Positions 1 through 9,285 of a DNA stretch of 29,139 nucleotides are shown one piece after another. The number at the start of each line of letters is the position of its first letter. Position 1 is the first letter of the stretch. The stretch is taken from positions 1 through 29,139 of the IMG/VR virus record IMGVR_UViG_3300013126_004423, one strand, 5' to 3'. Both the position numbers and the translations under genes were made by a program. Source of the DNA: a virus. The notes beneath the pieces were generated by a model, which searched no databases, was not told the DNA's origin, and saw nothing but the letters and a program-made list of their open reading frames with translations.

Positions 1-3000
1 GCGGCGCACCACGTCAGGCGCCATTTCGTCCTGGCCGCGAACGCCCTTCCACCCCTTGATGTGGATCCCGTCCGCGGTCTTCGTCCACTCGATCGAGTCC
101 ACGGCCTTGCGCAGCGCGCTGGTGTAGCGGCCGACCTGCTGCTCGCCTCGGGTCCACGCCACGCTGTCGAAGCCGTTCTCGGCGGCGTAGCGGATCATGC
201 GCTTCAGCACGAGCCCGACCCAGGCCTCGGTCTTGCCCACGAACGGAGCGTTCGGGATGCCCTCGGGGTTTTCGTCCGGCTCGGTCGAGAAGCCTTCCTT
301 CTTGCCCTTCTGCGCCCAGTCCGACTGGATCTCCTCCACGAAGAGCACGCGCTTGCCATCGGCGTCGGTGCGCTCGTTGAAGCGCACGTGCGCGAGGATG
401 TTGGGCTGGTCGAAGTGAGTTGACCGGAATGCATCCGATTGCCCTAAGCCGTTTTTGCTGTACAAGGCCGCGGCTTCTTCCCTAACCCTGGCCCTGGGAA
501 TGAAGGTTGGGACATAAACGTCAACGCCGCGAATGCGAACGATCCAATGGTGAGAACCTCTGACTGGATCGGATACTTCTTTCGGGCTGATGGGCTTCTC
601 CGGCAGCGTCAGCAGCAGCTCGCGGTAGGAGCCCTCCTTCGCGCCGGGCTCCTGGTACTGGCCGTACTTGGGCGGGGTTTCCGCCTCGGTCATCTGCGCC
701 ATGTAGGCTTGCACCTCGCGCGCGATAGGGGCGGCCTGCTTCATCGCCTCGGCGCCGGCGGCCATCTCGTCGTAGATGGCGCGCTCGGAGGCGTCCATGC
801 TGTCGGCGTTCTTCAGCGCGGCCTGCGCTTCCTTGGCATCGAGCTCGGCGAATTGCTCCATCTCCGATGGGGAGAAGAAGTCGCCCTCCTCGGCCTTCAG
901 GCGGAACAGGACGTCGGACGGGTCAACCGGATTCGCCTCGACCTCGAATCCCAGTTCCCGCACGCGCGCGACCTGGTTGGCGATCGGCGCGTCGTGGATC
1001 GTGCGGGTCGACTTCCCGCCGAGCATGACCTCGTCGACGCGCACGCCGTTCTGCTCGAGGAAGTCCGACACCTGCTGGCGGGTCACGCGGCCCTGCTGCA
1101 GGTCCAGCCACTCGTCGATGCCGGACCACTTGACCTCCTCGGCCTTCACGCCCTTCTGGGCGAGGCCGCGGATGTAGTCCTTCCACCCCTTCGCCGGCGC
1201 CTGGTCCATCTTCGCGGTCTGGATCTGGCGCGCGAGCTCGGAGTAGAACATCGGGCCCGGCTTCACACCCTGCGCGTACTCGCCGTGGCCGCCGATCGGC
1301 ACCACCTGCTTCGCGTCGAAGGCCACCACGTGGGTCTTGCCGCCCAGGTGCTGCGCAGTCACCACGAGGCCGTCGTGCCCCTGCGCGCGCAGTTCCTCGC
1401 GCCACGCGTGCGCGGCCTCGGCGCTGTCGAAGCCGGGCAGGTCCTCGATCTTCACCAGCTTCGGGTTTCGCAGGTCGAGGTAGGCCTCCTGCACCTTGCC
1501 GTAGGTGCCGGCCTCGCTTCTGGTGGTGGTGAACCAGACCCCAAGCCCGCTGCTCGGGTTGCCCGAGGCGCGCCCGAGGGCGCTTAGGTCGAAGTGCTCT
1601 GGGGCGAGCTCGAGCTCGGAGCCGCGGTAGACCGCGAGCGGCTCAGGGCTTGTTCCTCTGCGGATGCGAGTTGCGCCAACCCACCCTGATTCGGGACTCC
1701 CTCCCGCAACAGTTCGCTGAAGGTCTTCGGCTCGGGGCCGGTTTCCAGGGCTTTGCTCAAGTCGTCCACGGCCACCACCATACCCCTCTGCACCACCTGT
1801 TGCAAGCGCCGCGTCCGCGGCCGGCACCTGGGCGCGCATGCGCTGGATGTCGATGCCGTAGTCCCGCATCAGTTCGGCCGCCTGCACGCCGTACTTGCGG
1901 CTGGCGGTGTCGAAGAAGGCCCGCCAGAGCGCGCCGTTCGCCGTGGCCTCGCGCTGGTCGACGCCCAGTTCGGCGAGCCGGCGCTCGATCGCGGCGCCGA
2001 TCGCGCCGGGCTGCTCCTCAAGGGGCAGCTTGGCGACCTCCACCCACTCGGCCGGCATGCCGCGCGCGGCCTCGGGCTCGGCTGCCAGCGCCTCGGGGAT
2101 GCCCTCCTCCGTGCGCACGCGCTCGGCCTCGAGGGCGAGCTCGGCGGTACGGGTCTCGGCGTCCACCTGGCGGGCGCGGTCGGGCTCGACCTTGGGGGCG
2201 GGCATCTGCTCCACGTTCACCGGCTCCTCGCGCAGCAGCATCTCGAGCGCGGCCTTAGTGCGGTTCACGTTCGCCTCGATGTCCTCGGGCCCCAGGGGCT
2301 TGCCGGGCATGGTCTCGACGTTCAGGTGCTCGGCCTGGCGCAGCGCCGCGATCGCGTCCACCTGCTCTGGAGGCAGGTCCCGGGCCCACTCCGAGACCTT
2401 CGCCCAGACGTCCTTGCCCTCGGCGCGCATGCGCGGGGAGAGGTGCGCCACGCCCCCGAAGGCGAGGCCGAGCAGCAGGTCGAGGGTGATCTCCTTCGCG
2501 CCCGCGACGGGGAAGAGCTCGGCCGCCCTGTCGTCGCCCAGGATGGCCTGGCTTGCGCCCCGGGTGACCGCGCCCTGCAGCACGTTGAAGCCGGCGCCGC
2601 CGAGCACCACGCGCTGCCAGAGGTTCTGGCCGAGGATCGGCATCCAGATCCCGGTGGCGAGGCCTGCGGCCTGCGCTACTCCCACGCCCACCGCCTTGTC
2701 GGCCGGCACGCCCTTGTCGATCAGGTCCTCGCCCTGGGAGAGCACCTGCGCGCCTACGGCGGCCGGGGCGCTGCCGATGATGAGGGGGAGCATGCCGGCG
2801 AGCGATCCAACGACCTCGCCCGCCATGCCGACCTCGCCCGGTTCCGGGGTCCAGTACTTCACCGCGGAGCCGAAGAACTCGTCGTGCTGCTGGAAAAAGC
2901 GGTCCTGGATCTCGGTGCCGTAGCCGTAGCCCGAGAGCGCCTCGTCGGCCAGCACGGCGACCGGGGCGGCCAGCATCGATACCGCGCGCCCGGCCTTTGC

Positions 3001-3135
3001 CAGCTCGCCCGCCATGACCTTCATGCCGCCGGGGAGCAGGTTGTGGAAGAAGGGCACATCCACCTGCGCCATCGAGGTACCGGGGCGGCGGGCGGTTACG
3101 TCCTCGTTCTCGCGCTCGAAGAGGTCGAGGCTCAC
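1..3135 (-). CDS. Giant polyvalent / internal virion protein, partial (runs off the left edge)
   Basis: GTG start at 3135 overlaps the upstream stop by four bases (GTGA). Reading this frame by hand gives 1045 codons to position 1 with no stop, so the 3' end is outside the window. Residues about 1-260 are alanine/glycine-rich with hydrophobic helices (LAGMLPLIIGSAP, ATGIWMPILG), as in virion-injected proteins. Around 410-440 is a segment seen in phage polyvalent proteins (LGVDQREATANGALWRAFF). Residues about 498-613 look like an ADP-ribosyltransferase fold of the ART-PolyVal type: VYRGS near the start, GVWFTTT, then GHDGLVV and VVAFDAKQVVPI. From about 900 a second polyvalent-associated module follows (DQPNILAHVRFNER, FVEEIQSDW, LKRMIRYAAENGFD). 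The position after two internal virion genes suggests a gp16-like role in the ejected core, which is inference. Codons about 444-497 and 851-908 are anomalous (see findings). Confidence 0.8.
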   Translation of the reverse strand, partial: MSLDLFERENEDVTARRPGTSMAQVDVPFFHNLLPGGMKVMAGELAKAGRAVSMLAAPVAVLADEALSGYGYGTEIQDRFFQQHDEFFGSAVKYWTPEPGEVGMAGEVVGSLAGMLPLIIGSAPAAVGAQVLSQGEDLIDKGVPADKAVGVGVAQAAGLATGIWMPILGQNLWQRVVLGGAGFNVLQGAVTRGASQAILGDDRAAELFPVAGAKEITLDLLLGLAFGGVAHLSPRMRAEGKDVWAKVSEWARDLPPEQVDAIAALRQAEHLNVETMPGKPLGPEDIEANVNRTKAALEMLLREEPVNVEQMPAPKVEPDRARQVDAETRTAELALEAERVRTEEGIPEALAAEPEAARGMPAEWVEVAKLPLEEQPGAIGAAIERRLAELGVDQREATANGALWRAFFDTASRKYGVQAAELMRDYGIDIQRMRAQVPAADAALATGGAEGYGGGRGRLEQSPGNRPRAEDLQRTVAGGSPESGWVGATRIRRGTSPEPLAVYRGSELELAPEHFDLSALGRASGNPSSGLGVWFTTTRSEAGTYGKVQEAYLDLRNPKLVKIEDLPGFDSAEAAHAWREELRAQGHDGLVVTAQHLGGKTHVVAFDAKQVVPIGGHGEYAQGVKPGPMFYSELARQIQTAKMDQAPAKGWKDYIRGLAQKGVKAEEVKWSGIDEWLDLQQGRVTRQQVSDFLEQNGVRVDEVMLGGKSTRTIHDAPIANQVARVRELGFEVEANPVDPSDVLFRLKAEEGDFFSPSEMEQFAELDAKEAQAALKNADSMDASERAIYDEMAAGAEAMKQAAPIAREVQAYMAQMTEAETPPKYGQYQEPGAKEGSYRELLLTLPEKPISPKEVSDPVRGSHHWIVRIRGVDVYVPTFIPRARVREEAAALYSKNGLGQSDAFRSTHFDQPNILAHVRFNERTDADGKRVLFVEEIQSDWAQKGKKEGFSTEPDENPEGIPNAPFVGKTEAWVGLVLKRMIRYAAENGFDSVAWTRGEQQVGRYTSALRKAVDSIEWTKTADGIHIKGWKGVRGQDEMAPDVVRR

Positions 3136-5501
3136 TTCTCGCCCCTGCGCCACGCCCAGTAGCCCTTCGTGGCGTCACTGGGGGGCACGACGCTCACGAA
3201 CGGTTGCTGCGGGCGGTTGCCGCCGCTGGTGCGGAAGGGCGTGCTGGTGAAGTCGATCACCACCTTGCGGCCCTGCTTGTCGACGAGGTCGGCGTCGCCG
3301 GCGATCGGGCGGTAGCGGCCGTCGCCCTCGTTTCGCAGGGGCAGGTCCCAGATGCGGTCCATGTCGTTCTGGCTGATCTGGCCGGCGTCGCGCATCTCCT
3401 CGAGGCGCAGGCGCAGGCCGTCCTTGAACATGCCCGAGGTGTAGCCGTAGGGCAGGATCACCGAGCGGCTGTTCCAGCTCATGGAGCGTCCGAGCACAGA
3501 TTCGAAGGCCTTGTCCGCGAGGTTCGAGTCCAGCACCTTCAGCGCGGTCTCGCCCCCCTTGTCGCTGGCGAGCGCCGCGTAGGCGGCGCGGAAGGCCTGC
3601 AGGTGGGCGCTGCGCTGCTCGGGCTTGCCGGCGAAGGCGTCGCCCGCCTTCTCGGTGAAGGTGCGCTCGAACTGCTCCTCGGGCGGCATGGCGATCAGCT
3701 TGCCGCCTACGGGCTTGCCGTCCGCGTCGCGCTTGGGGGCGAGGATCTCCTGCCCGCGGGCAATGATCGAGGCGTTCGCCTGGTAGCCCTTGCCGGCCTG
3801 CGAGCCCGCGATCGCGGTGACGGGATCGTCCGGCGCCAGCTGCCCCATCACCGCCATGTACGTGCGCGGGGTCATGCCGGTCGAGGTCTTCAGCGCGCCG
3901 AAGTACTCCATCTTCTTGTCCGCGCCGGCGGCCGCCAGGCCGGTGCGCAGGAGGTTGGTTTCCTCCTCGGTCAGGGGCTTCACCGGCACGTTGTAGCGGC
4001 CGGCGATCGCGGTGGCGGCCTCCATGCGCGCCGCGATCGTGGTGCCCATCTTGGCCGGGTTGGTCGGGTCGATCGGCTGCGCGGCGGGGGAGCCGGGGTC
4101 GATCAGGCCCTGGCGCACGCCGAAGGTCACCGGGTCGCGGCGGACCTCCTGCTGCTGGTTGGAGCGGATGGCCTTCCAGGCGTCCAGCACCTTGCGGTCG
4201 AACTTCCCGGGCTCGGCGCGCGCGGCGGTCTCGGCCTTCGTGATCATCGCCTCCTGCTCGACGGGGCTGGCGAGGCGGAAGGAGCGCGTGGCGCCGGCGA
4301 GGTTCATGGTCCGCTCGACCAGGCTCGTCAAGTACGGGTTGCCCTTCACCCTCGAGAGGAGCGGCTCCATCTTCGTGGGGTCGACCTCGTAGCCGTGCAG
4401 GATGTTCTGGTTCACGTCGTTCAGGCCCTGCTCGACGATCTTCTCGGTGCGCGCGGCCTCGCGCTCGGCGCGCGCCTCCGCGGCCTGCTGGCGGCGGAAG
4501 GCCTCGTTCTTCAGCTGCTCGGAGCGGGTCATCATCGGCCCGACGATCGTCACGCGGCGCGCGTCGTCCAGCGTCTTGTCGGCCATGATCGTGCCGACCA
4601 GCTTGTCGATGCCGGCGGCGTCGTTCTTCAGGCCGAGGAACTGCTCGCGGTAGGCGGTGGAGATTCCCTTCTGGGTCTCGTCGTAGATCTTCGCCTCGAG
4701 CGCCTTGGCGGTCGGCGCGTCGACGTCGGCCTTGTTCCTGTCGTACCAGTCCTTGGCGTAGCGAAAGTCGTGGCTGGCGAGCGCCTGTCCGATCACGGCC
4801 GAGTGCACCGCGCCGAAGGCCTGCTGGCGCTGCGCCTCGGCGTACTCCGGGGACCAGCCGAAGCGCTTGGCGGCGGTGTCGATCGAGCCGCCGATGCGCA
4901 TCAGGGTGGCGTCGACCGAGTTGGGGTTGTTCCACTCCGCGGTCGCCATGCGGGTCTCGGTCTTGATCGTGCCCTCGTAGACCTGCTTGGCGTAGACGTC
5001 GCCCTCGCGCGCGATGTGCTGCAGGAGGTTCTCGCGGTACTGCAGGGCGGTGGCCGAGGCGCGCAGCTTGAACTTCTGGCGCTGCTCGTCGTCGTCCAGG
5101 CCGTCCGCGATCTCCTTGGCGGCCGCCTTGAAGCGCTCGTCGTAGCCATGGTAGAAGCCGGGGCGGATGGCGTCGCCGGCGCGCACGCGGGTGAAGCCGT
5201 CCTTCTCACCCACGGTGAGTTCGAGCTGGCGATCGCGCAGGCGGCTGTAGGCGTCCTCGGCGCGGATGGTGTCGAGTCGGTCCTTCTCGACCCTGTAGGA
5301 CTTGTAGAGCTCGTCCCCCACGGCGTCGAACTGGCTGCCGGTGCCGCGCGTGATGCGGCCGGCGCCCTCGGCGAGGTTGCCTGCGCCGGTCACGATCCGG
5401 CCGACCGATTCGAAGTCGGCTGGCTGGTAGGCGGCGATGCCTCCCGGGGTGGCCGGTACCGGGCGGGCGCCGAGGGCGGTTGCGTCAGGGAGTTTGGGCA
5501 T
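3132..5501 (-). CDS. Large internal virion protein, gp15-like position
   Basis: A 789-residue, largely helical, charged protein rich in Ala, Arg, Glu and Gln, with no signal peptide. I recognise no catalytic motif. Its place (tail tubular B, GNAT, small internal protein, this protein, giant protein) matches the internal core genes of T7-like phages, so a role in the ejected inner-core or DNA-translocation complex is the best inference. Long alpha-helical stretches rich in Glu, Ala and Arg (around residue 345, FRRQQAAEARAEREAA) could form coiled coil. The ATG at 5501 makes the TGATG junction common in this genome. A GTG at 5516 would add five residues and is the alternative start. Neither has a clear Shine-Dalgarno sequence. 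Confidence 0.82.
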   Translation of the reverse strand: MPKLPDATALGARPVPATPGGIAAYQPADFESVGRIVTGAGNLAEGAGRITRGTGSQFDAVGDELYKSYRVEKDRLDTIRAEDAYSRLRDRQLELTVGEKDGFTRVRAGDAIRPGFYHGYDERFKAAAKEIADGLDDDEQRQKFKLRASATALQYRENLLQHIAREGDVYAKQVYEGTIKTETRMATAEWNNPNSVDATLMRIGGSIDTAAKRFGWSPEYAEAQRQQAFGAVHSAVIGQALASHDFRYAKDWYDRNKADVDAPTAKALEAKIYDETQKGISTAYREQFLGLKNDAAGIDKLVGTIMADKTLDDARRVTIVGPMMTRSEQLKNEAFRRQQAAEARAEREAARTEKIVEQGLNDVNQNILHGYEVDPTKMEPLLSRVKGNPYLTSLVERTMNLAGATRSFRLASPVEQEAMITKAETAARAEPGKFDRKVLDAWKAIRSNQQQEVRRDPVTFGVRQGLIDPGSPAAQPIDPTNPAKMGTTIAARMEAATAIAGRYNVPVKPLTEEETNLLRTGLAAAGADKKMEYFGALKTSTGMTPRTYMAVMGQLAPDDPVTAIAGSQAGKGYQANASIIARGQEILAPKRDADGKPVGGKLIAMPPEEQFERTFTEKAGDAFAGKPEQRSAHLQAFRAAYAALASDKGGETALKVLDSNLADKAFESVLGRSMSWNSRSVILPYGYTSGMFKDGLRLRLEEMRDAGQISQNDMDRIWDLPLRNEGDGRYRPIAGDADLVDKQGRKVVIDFTSTPFRTSGGNRPQQPFVSVVPPSDATKGYWAWRRGEK

Positions 5502-6211
5502 CAGAAGTCCAGCCACGCGTCTGCGATGATCGAGCCGTCATCGGCCCACGAGTCCGCCCAGTTCGGGTCGACCTTCTGGGTCTTCGTGTCCGCCGGCCCG
5601 CCGCCTCCGTACTTGGCGAGCAGGCCCGAGGCGCCCTGCGCGATGCTGCCGAGGCCCGAGGTGCGGTACGCGTCCGCCTGGCGGCCGTAGCCCTGCGCCT
5701 GCAGGCCGTAGGCCTTCTCCTGCTCGATGCCCAGTTCCTCGGCCACGGCACCCTCGTAGCGCTTTCCTGCGGCCCCCATCGATGCGATGCGGGAGGCCTC
5801 CCGGCCGGCGTAGAGCGCGCCGGCGGCCCGCAGGTAGCCCTCGCCCGCGGTGGTGGAGATCAGGCGGCGCATGCTCGGGTCCGAGGCGTCCACGCCGGCG
5901 GCGCCAGCCAGCGCCAGCGCGCGGCTCGCGGTCAGGAAGGCGGCGCGTTCCTGCTCGATCGCCTGGCGCTGCGAGGCGGCGATCGCCGTGCCGGCCTGCT
6001 GGTCGAGCTGCTCGGCCTGGAATTCCAGCGCGACGCGCTTGCGCAGGCCGGCGATGCGCGCGGCGCTGCCGGTGAGGAGCGCGCCCTCGCCCGAGAGCTC
6101 GGCGCCCGCCGCCTGCTGCTGCGCGCCCTCCCACCCGAGGAAGGAGGAGGTTACCTGCGCGATGCCAGGGGCCCACTTCTGCAGGTTGGTGATGTCGATC
6201 AGGTCAGCCAC
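5501..6211 (-). CDS. Small internal virion protein, gp14-like
   Basis: 236 residues starting at a GTG that overlaps the end of the GNAT gene by eight bases. The sequence is alanine- and glutamine-rich with repeated helical segments (FQAEQLDQQAGTAIAASQRQ, EQERAAFLTASRALALAGAA), followed by a Gly-rich stretch (LLAKYGGGGPADT) and an acidic, Trp-containing C terminus. The pattern of GVDASDPSM and then EGYLRAAGALYAGREASRIASMG is typical of phage internal proteins that associate with membranes or the ejection tube. Family and context therefore point to an internal virion protein comparable to T7 gp14. There is no enzyme motif. The assignment rests mainly on gene order and composition. Confidence 0.78.
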   Translation of the reverse strand: MADLIDITNLQKWAPGIAQVTSSFLGWEGAQQQAAGAELSGEGALLTGSAARIAGLRKRVALEFQAEQLDQQAGTAIAASQRQAIEQERAAFLTASRALALAGAAGVDASDPSMRRLISTTAGEGYLRAAGALYAGREASRIASMGAAGKRYEGAVAEELGIEQEKAYGLQAQGYGRQADAYRTSGLGSIAQGASGLLAKYGGGGPADTKTQKVDPNWADSWADDGSIIADAWLDF

Positions 6212-6572
6212 GCGGCGCCTCCAGCAGGTACCCGCCGGCCGGGTGGGGGCGGAAGCCGAGGTGCTCGAGGAAGGCGGCGGCGTTCGCCACGTCCTCGTCC
6301 GGCTCGGCGTAGACCGGCACGCGCATGCGGGTGGCCGGCGCCAGCGCGGCGCGCGCGGCCGCGAGGAGCGCCCGGCGGTAGCGGCGCAGCTCGGCGCGGA
6401 CCTCGGGGCGGATCACGCAGGCGGCCACCCAGACCGCGCCTGCCGCGGTGATGCCGCCGGCGCCGAGCACGCGCTCGCCGTCGACGGCGGCCACCCAGTA
6501 CCCGGGGCGCTCGAGCGCGACGCCCAGGGCCTCGAGGTCTTCCAGCTTGGCGGGTCGCACGGTCACGGCCAT
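6204..6572 (-). CDS. GNAT-family N-acetyltransferase in the tail gene block
   Basis: 122 residues. It starts at an ATG that shares one base with the stop of tail tubular protein B (TGATG). Features of the GNAT fold are visible: N-terminal VTVRPAKLEDLEAL, a central strand with VLGAGGITAAGAVWVAACVIRPE, the arginine-rich acetyl-CoA-binding helix (RRYRRALLAAARAALA), then NAAAFLEHLGFRPHPAGGYLLE near the C terminus. The family transfers an acetyl group from acetyl-CoA to an amine. The target here is unknown. Small GNAT genes between tail and internal virion genes occur in other short-tailed phages, so it probably belongs to the virion block and not to the sugar pathway upstream. Confidence 0.82.
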   Translation of the reverse strand: MAVTVRPAKLEDLEALGVALERPGYWVAAVDGERVLGAGGITAAGAVWVAACVIRPEVRAELRRYRRALLAAARAALAPATRMRVPVYAEPDEDVANAAAFLEHLGFRPHPAGGYLLEAPRG

Positions 6573-9283
6573 CAGTCGACTACCTCGGTTTCCATCACGC
6601 AGGACATCACGGTAACAGGTCGCGGGGCGGTGCCGAGCAGGCACACGCGGGAATCGGGCTCCCAACTGCCCGGGAACTCGATCGGGTCGCCGTTGTAGTC
6701 GGTGCGCACCTCGTCGGCGTCCACGCGCGCGCCATCCTCGACCTCTGGCAGGTCGTCGAGGGTGTCGAAGTCCGGGCCGAAGCGCAGGCCCTTGGCGTGC
6801 ACGTTGCCCATCACGAGGCCCAGGCTGTCGACCTTCTTGTGGGCGTTGAGGGCGATGCCGAGGCTGCCCTGCACCTGCACCAGCTTCGCGCTCTGGAAGC
6901 GGGACTCGTAGGGCAGGCCGACCATGACGCTCGAGGCGGCGGTGGCGAGCGTGATCTGGCCGCCCGTCACGGTGTAGAGCAGGGTCCAGTCGCTGTCGGT
7001 GCCGACGTCGGCGCCGTCCGCCCAGACCACGACCTCCTCGCCCTCGAGGTGCGAGAGGCCGGTGATCGTGGTGGTGGCGGTGCCGGTGTAGGTCTTGAAG
7101 CTGTCGCCCTGCAGGTTGAGCGTGCCGCCCTCGCATTCGGATTCCAGCGCCCACCGCTCGAGGTAGCGCACGGTGGAGCCGTTGATCATGCGCGCGACCA
7201 CGTAGTAGACCTGGTCCTCGTCCGCGCCGACGTCCCCGGGGAGCACGTGCACGTCCTCGATCAGGCCGCCGGCTGCCGGGCTCTCGACCTCGATCCAGCA
7301 GACGACGTTCTCGACGCGGTCGTACACCATGACCGCCGCGGTGCCGTCCGAGCGCACGCAGTGGTAGCGGGTGTCCGGCTGGCGCTGCACCGCGACGCGC
7401 ACGATGCCGGGGCTGCCGATCGTGGGGCAGAGGGCCGTGAGGTGCTGGCTGGTGTAGTTCAGGCTGTCGCCGTCGAGGGTGAGCTCGTAGACGCGCACGC
7501 CCCCGCGCTGCACATAGACCCCGCGGCTGTCGATCTGCACGGCCGGCACGTCGCCGGAGCCCTGGGTGCTGGCCTTCTTGATGTTCGCGTTGGTCGGGGT
7601 GAGCGGCTCGCCGAAGGTGGTCGATCGCACCGAGTGCTCGGCGCCCTGTCCGCCGAGGATCTTCACGTCGAGCGAGATGCTCCAGTTGATCTTGTCGACG
7701 GGGCCGGAGCCGATCGTGCGGGAGAAAAAGGCCGAATCGCCCTCGGCGGTGCCGTCGAAGTTGTAGAAGTCGTCCGTGGCCGAGTTCCAGTCCCGGTCCT
7801 TGCCGCTCCAGGTGAGGCGGCTTTCGTGGATGCTGACCGCGCTCGGGTAGCCCCGGTAATCCGACCACTCGCCCTCCTCCCAGTCGTCGGTGGCGGTGGT
7901 CTGGCCGAAGGCGTCGAGCACCTCGATCGACACCAGGGTGGAGGAGCTGAACGCGGTGATGCGGCCGATGCCGCGGGCGGTGCCGCTGTTGATGGTGAGG
8001 CTGGCCGCCACGCTGCCGCTGGTGAATCCGCCGGTCTTCACGCCGATGCGGTAGTAGGCGATCTGGTTGTCGAGGCCGTCGTTGTAGGTCTCGGTGGTGT
8101 TCGCCGTCCAGCTCTTGCCCGCGACGTCAGACCATGGTCCGGTGTCCGAGTCGAGCGAGCGCTGCAGCACCACGGTCGCCACCCAGGTGCCGCTGATGTT
8201 GATCGTGAACGTGCGGTCCCCTGCGCCCGCGCCAGATACCGTGATCGGGTCCGAGAAGGTGTTCTGTGCGGTGACGGTCACCGCCACGGTCTGGCCGCTC
8301 GAGGTGAGCGCGAAGAGCGCCCCTACGTGCGTGCTGCGGAAGTAGGCGGCGCTGGCGGTGAGCGTGCCGTTTCCCGAGAGCACGCTCGGGGTCATCGTGA
8401 TCGGACCCACGTTGGCGGTGCGGAATGGCCCGTCGTCGGTCTGGTACACGCTCACCGACCACGATTCGGTGGCGCGGCGCTCGATCTTCCACTGCTGGTA
8501 GCCGAAGGCGGCCACGAAGATCACGTCCCCCGACTGGTCCCACCGCAGCAGGCTCAGGTCGTCTGCCAGCCACGGCGTAGGCACCACCATCGCGCCGGCG
8601 GCCTCGACGGTGCAGGAGTCGACCAGCACGATGCGCTCGAGCCGGGAGAGGAACTGGACCACGAAGTTGCCGGATGGCGTGAAGGCGAGCGAGTGCTCGC
8701 CGGTGTCCAGCGTGGTCTCGCGCACGTAGCTGTCGTCGCCGGCGGCAGTGCCCACCCGGAAGGTCACCGGGCCGCGCTCGATCACCACGTGCAGCGCGTG
8801 CGTCACGCCGATGTCGCCGGCGGCTACGGTCACGGTCTGGTGTCGGTAGGCGGCGGCGGTGCCGTTGCCGGTCAGGCCCATGTACCCGCCGGTTGCCCAT
8901 GCCGAGGTGGCGCCGGCCTCGTCGGCGTCGGTCCAGCCGGTCAGGTCGGTGTCGAAGTTGCCGTTGGTGATGGCGCTCGAGACCGATGGGCGGGTGATCA
9001 CGGTGTCGTCGACCAGCACCCGCATCGCCTGGTCGGTGAGCTCGATCGAGGCCTTGTCGTCGATGGCGAAGACGAAGGGGATGTACTTCGCGGCGGCGTT
9101 GTTCCGGGTCGCCACGGTGTACTTCAGGCCCGGGCGCAGCATCATGCTGCCGAGCACGCGGGGCATCCAGTTGGTCTGCTCCTCGGCGCTCATGGCGACG
9201 CGCTTCAGGTCCGCGCGCGCGAGGCCGAGCCGGGACACGATCCCCCGGTTGAAGGCGAGGAAGGCGGTGTTGGCGCGGGGCAC
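6572..9283 (-). CDS. Tail tubular protein B / stabilisation protein (T7 gp12-like)
   Basis: A 903-residue protein, the usual size for podovirus nozzle proteins. GTG start two bases after the upstream TAG. The N terminus carries the family signature: NRGIVSRLGLARADLKRVAM, then EQTNWMPRVLGSMMLRPGL. The rest is beta-rich, with many Thr, Val and Gly residues, a middle region with immunoglobulin-like repeats (NTFSDPITVSGAGAGDRTFT), and a C-terminal part with WSGKDRDWNSATDDFYNFDG and YLERWALESECEGG, which recurs in such tail proteins. It would form the lower part of the short tail tube together with the product of the gene just upstream. The long minus-strand frame fits the high third-position GC of the genome, and the plus-strand reading of this region does not. 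Confidence 0.93.
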   Translation of the reverse strand: MPRANTAFLAFNRGIVSRLGLARADLKRVAMSAEEQTNWMPRVLGSMMLRPGLKYTVATRNNAAAKYIPFVFAIDDKASIELTDQAMRVLVDDTVITRPSVSSAITNGNFDTDLTGWTDADEAGATSAWATGGYMGLTGNGTAAAYRHQTVTVAAGDIGVTHALHVVIERGPVTFRVGTAAGDDSYVRETTLDTGEHSLAFTPSGNFVVQFLSRLERIVLVDSCTVEAAGAMVVPTPWLADDLSLLRWDQSGDVIFVAAFGYQQWKIERRATESWSVSVYQTDDGPFRTANVGPITMTPSVLSGNGTLTASAAYFRSTHVGALFALTSSGQTVAVTVTAQNTFSDPITVSGAGAGDRTFTINISGTWVATVVLQRSLDSDTGPWSDVAGKSWTANTTETYNDGLDNQIAYYRIGVKTGGFTSGSVAASLTINSGTARGIGRITAFSSSTLVSIEVLDAFGQTTATDDWEEGEWSDYRGYPSAVSIHESRLTWSGKDRDWNSATDDFYNFDGTAEGDSAFFSRTIGSGPVDKINWSISLDVKILGGQGAEHSVRSTTFGEPLTPTNANIKKASTQGSGDVPAVQIDSRGVYVQRGGVRVYELTLDGDSLNYTSQHLTALCPTIGSPGIVRVAVQRQPDTRYHCVRSDGTAAVMVYDRVENVVCWIEVESPAAGGLIEDVHVLPGDVGADEDQVYYVVARMINGSTVRYLERWALESECEGGTLNLQGDSFKTYTGTATTTITGLSHLEGEEVVVWADGADVGTDSDWTLLYTVTGGQITLATAASSVMVGLPYESRFQSAKLVQVQGSLGIALNAHKKVDSLGLVMGNVHAKGLRFGPDFDTLDDLPEVEDGARVDADEVRTDYNGDPIEFPGSWEPDSRVCLLGTAPRPVTVMSCVMETEVVD

Positions 9284-9285
9284 GG

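Noticed and set aside
2255-3178. A 307-residue minus-strand frame
   Set aside because: Arg/Gly/Pro-rich shadow. The frame starting at GTG 3135 has normal composition and continues from the preceding gene by a four-base overlap.
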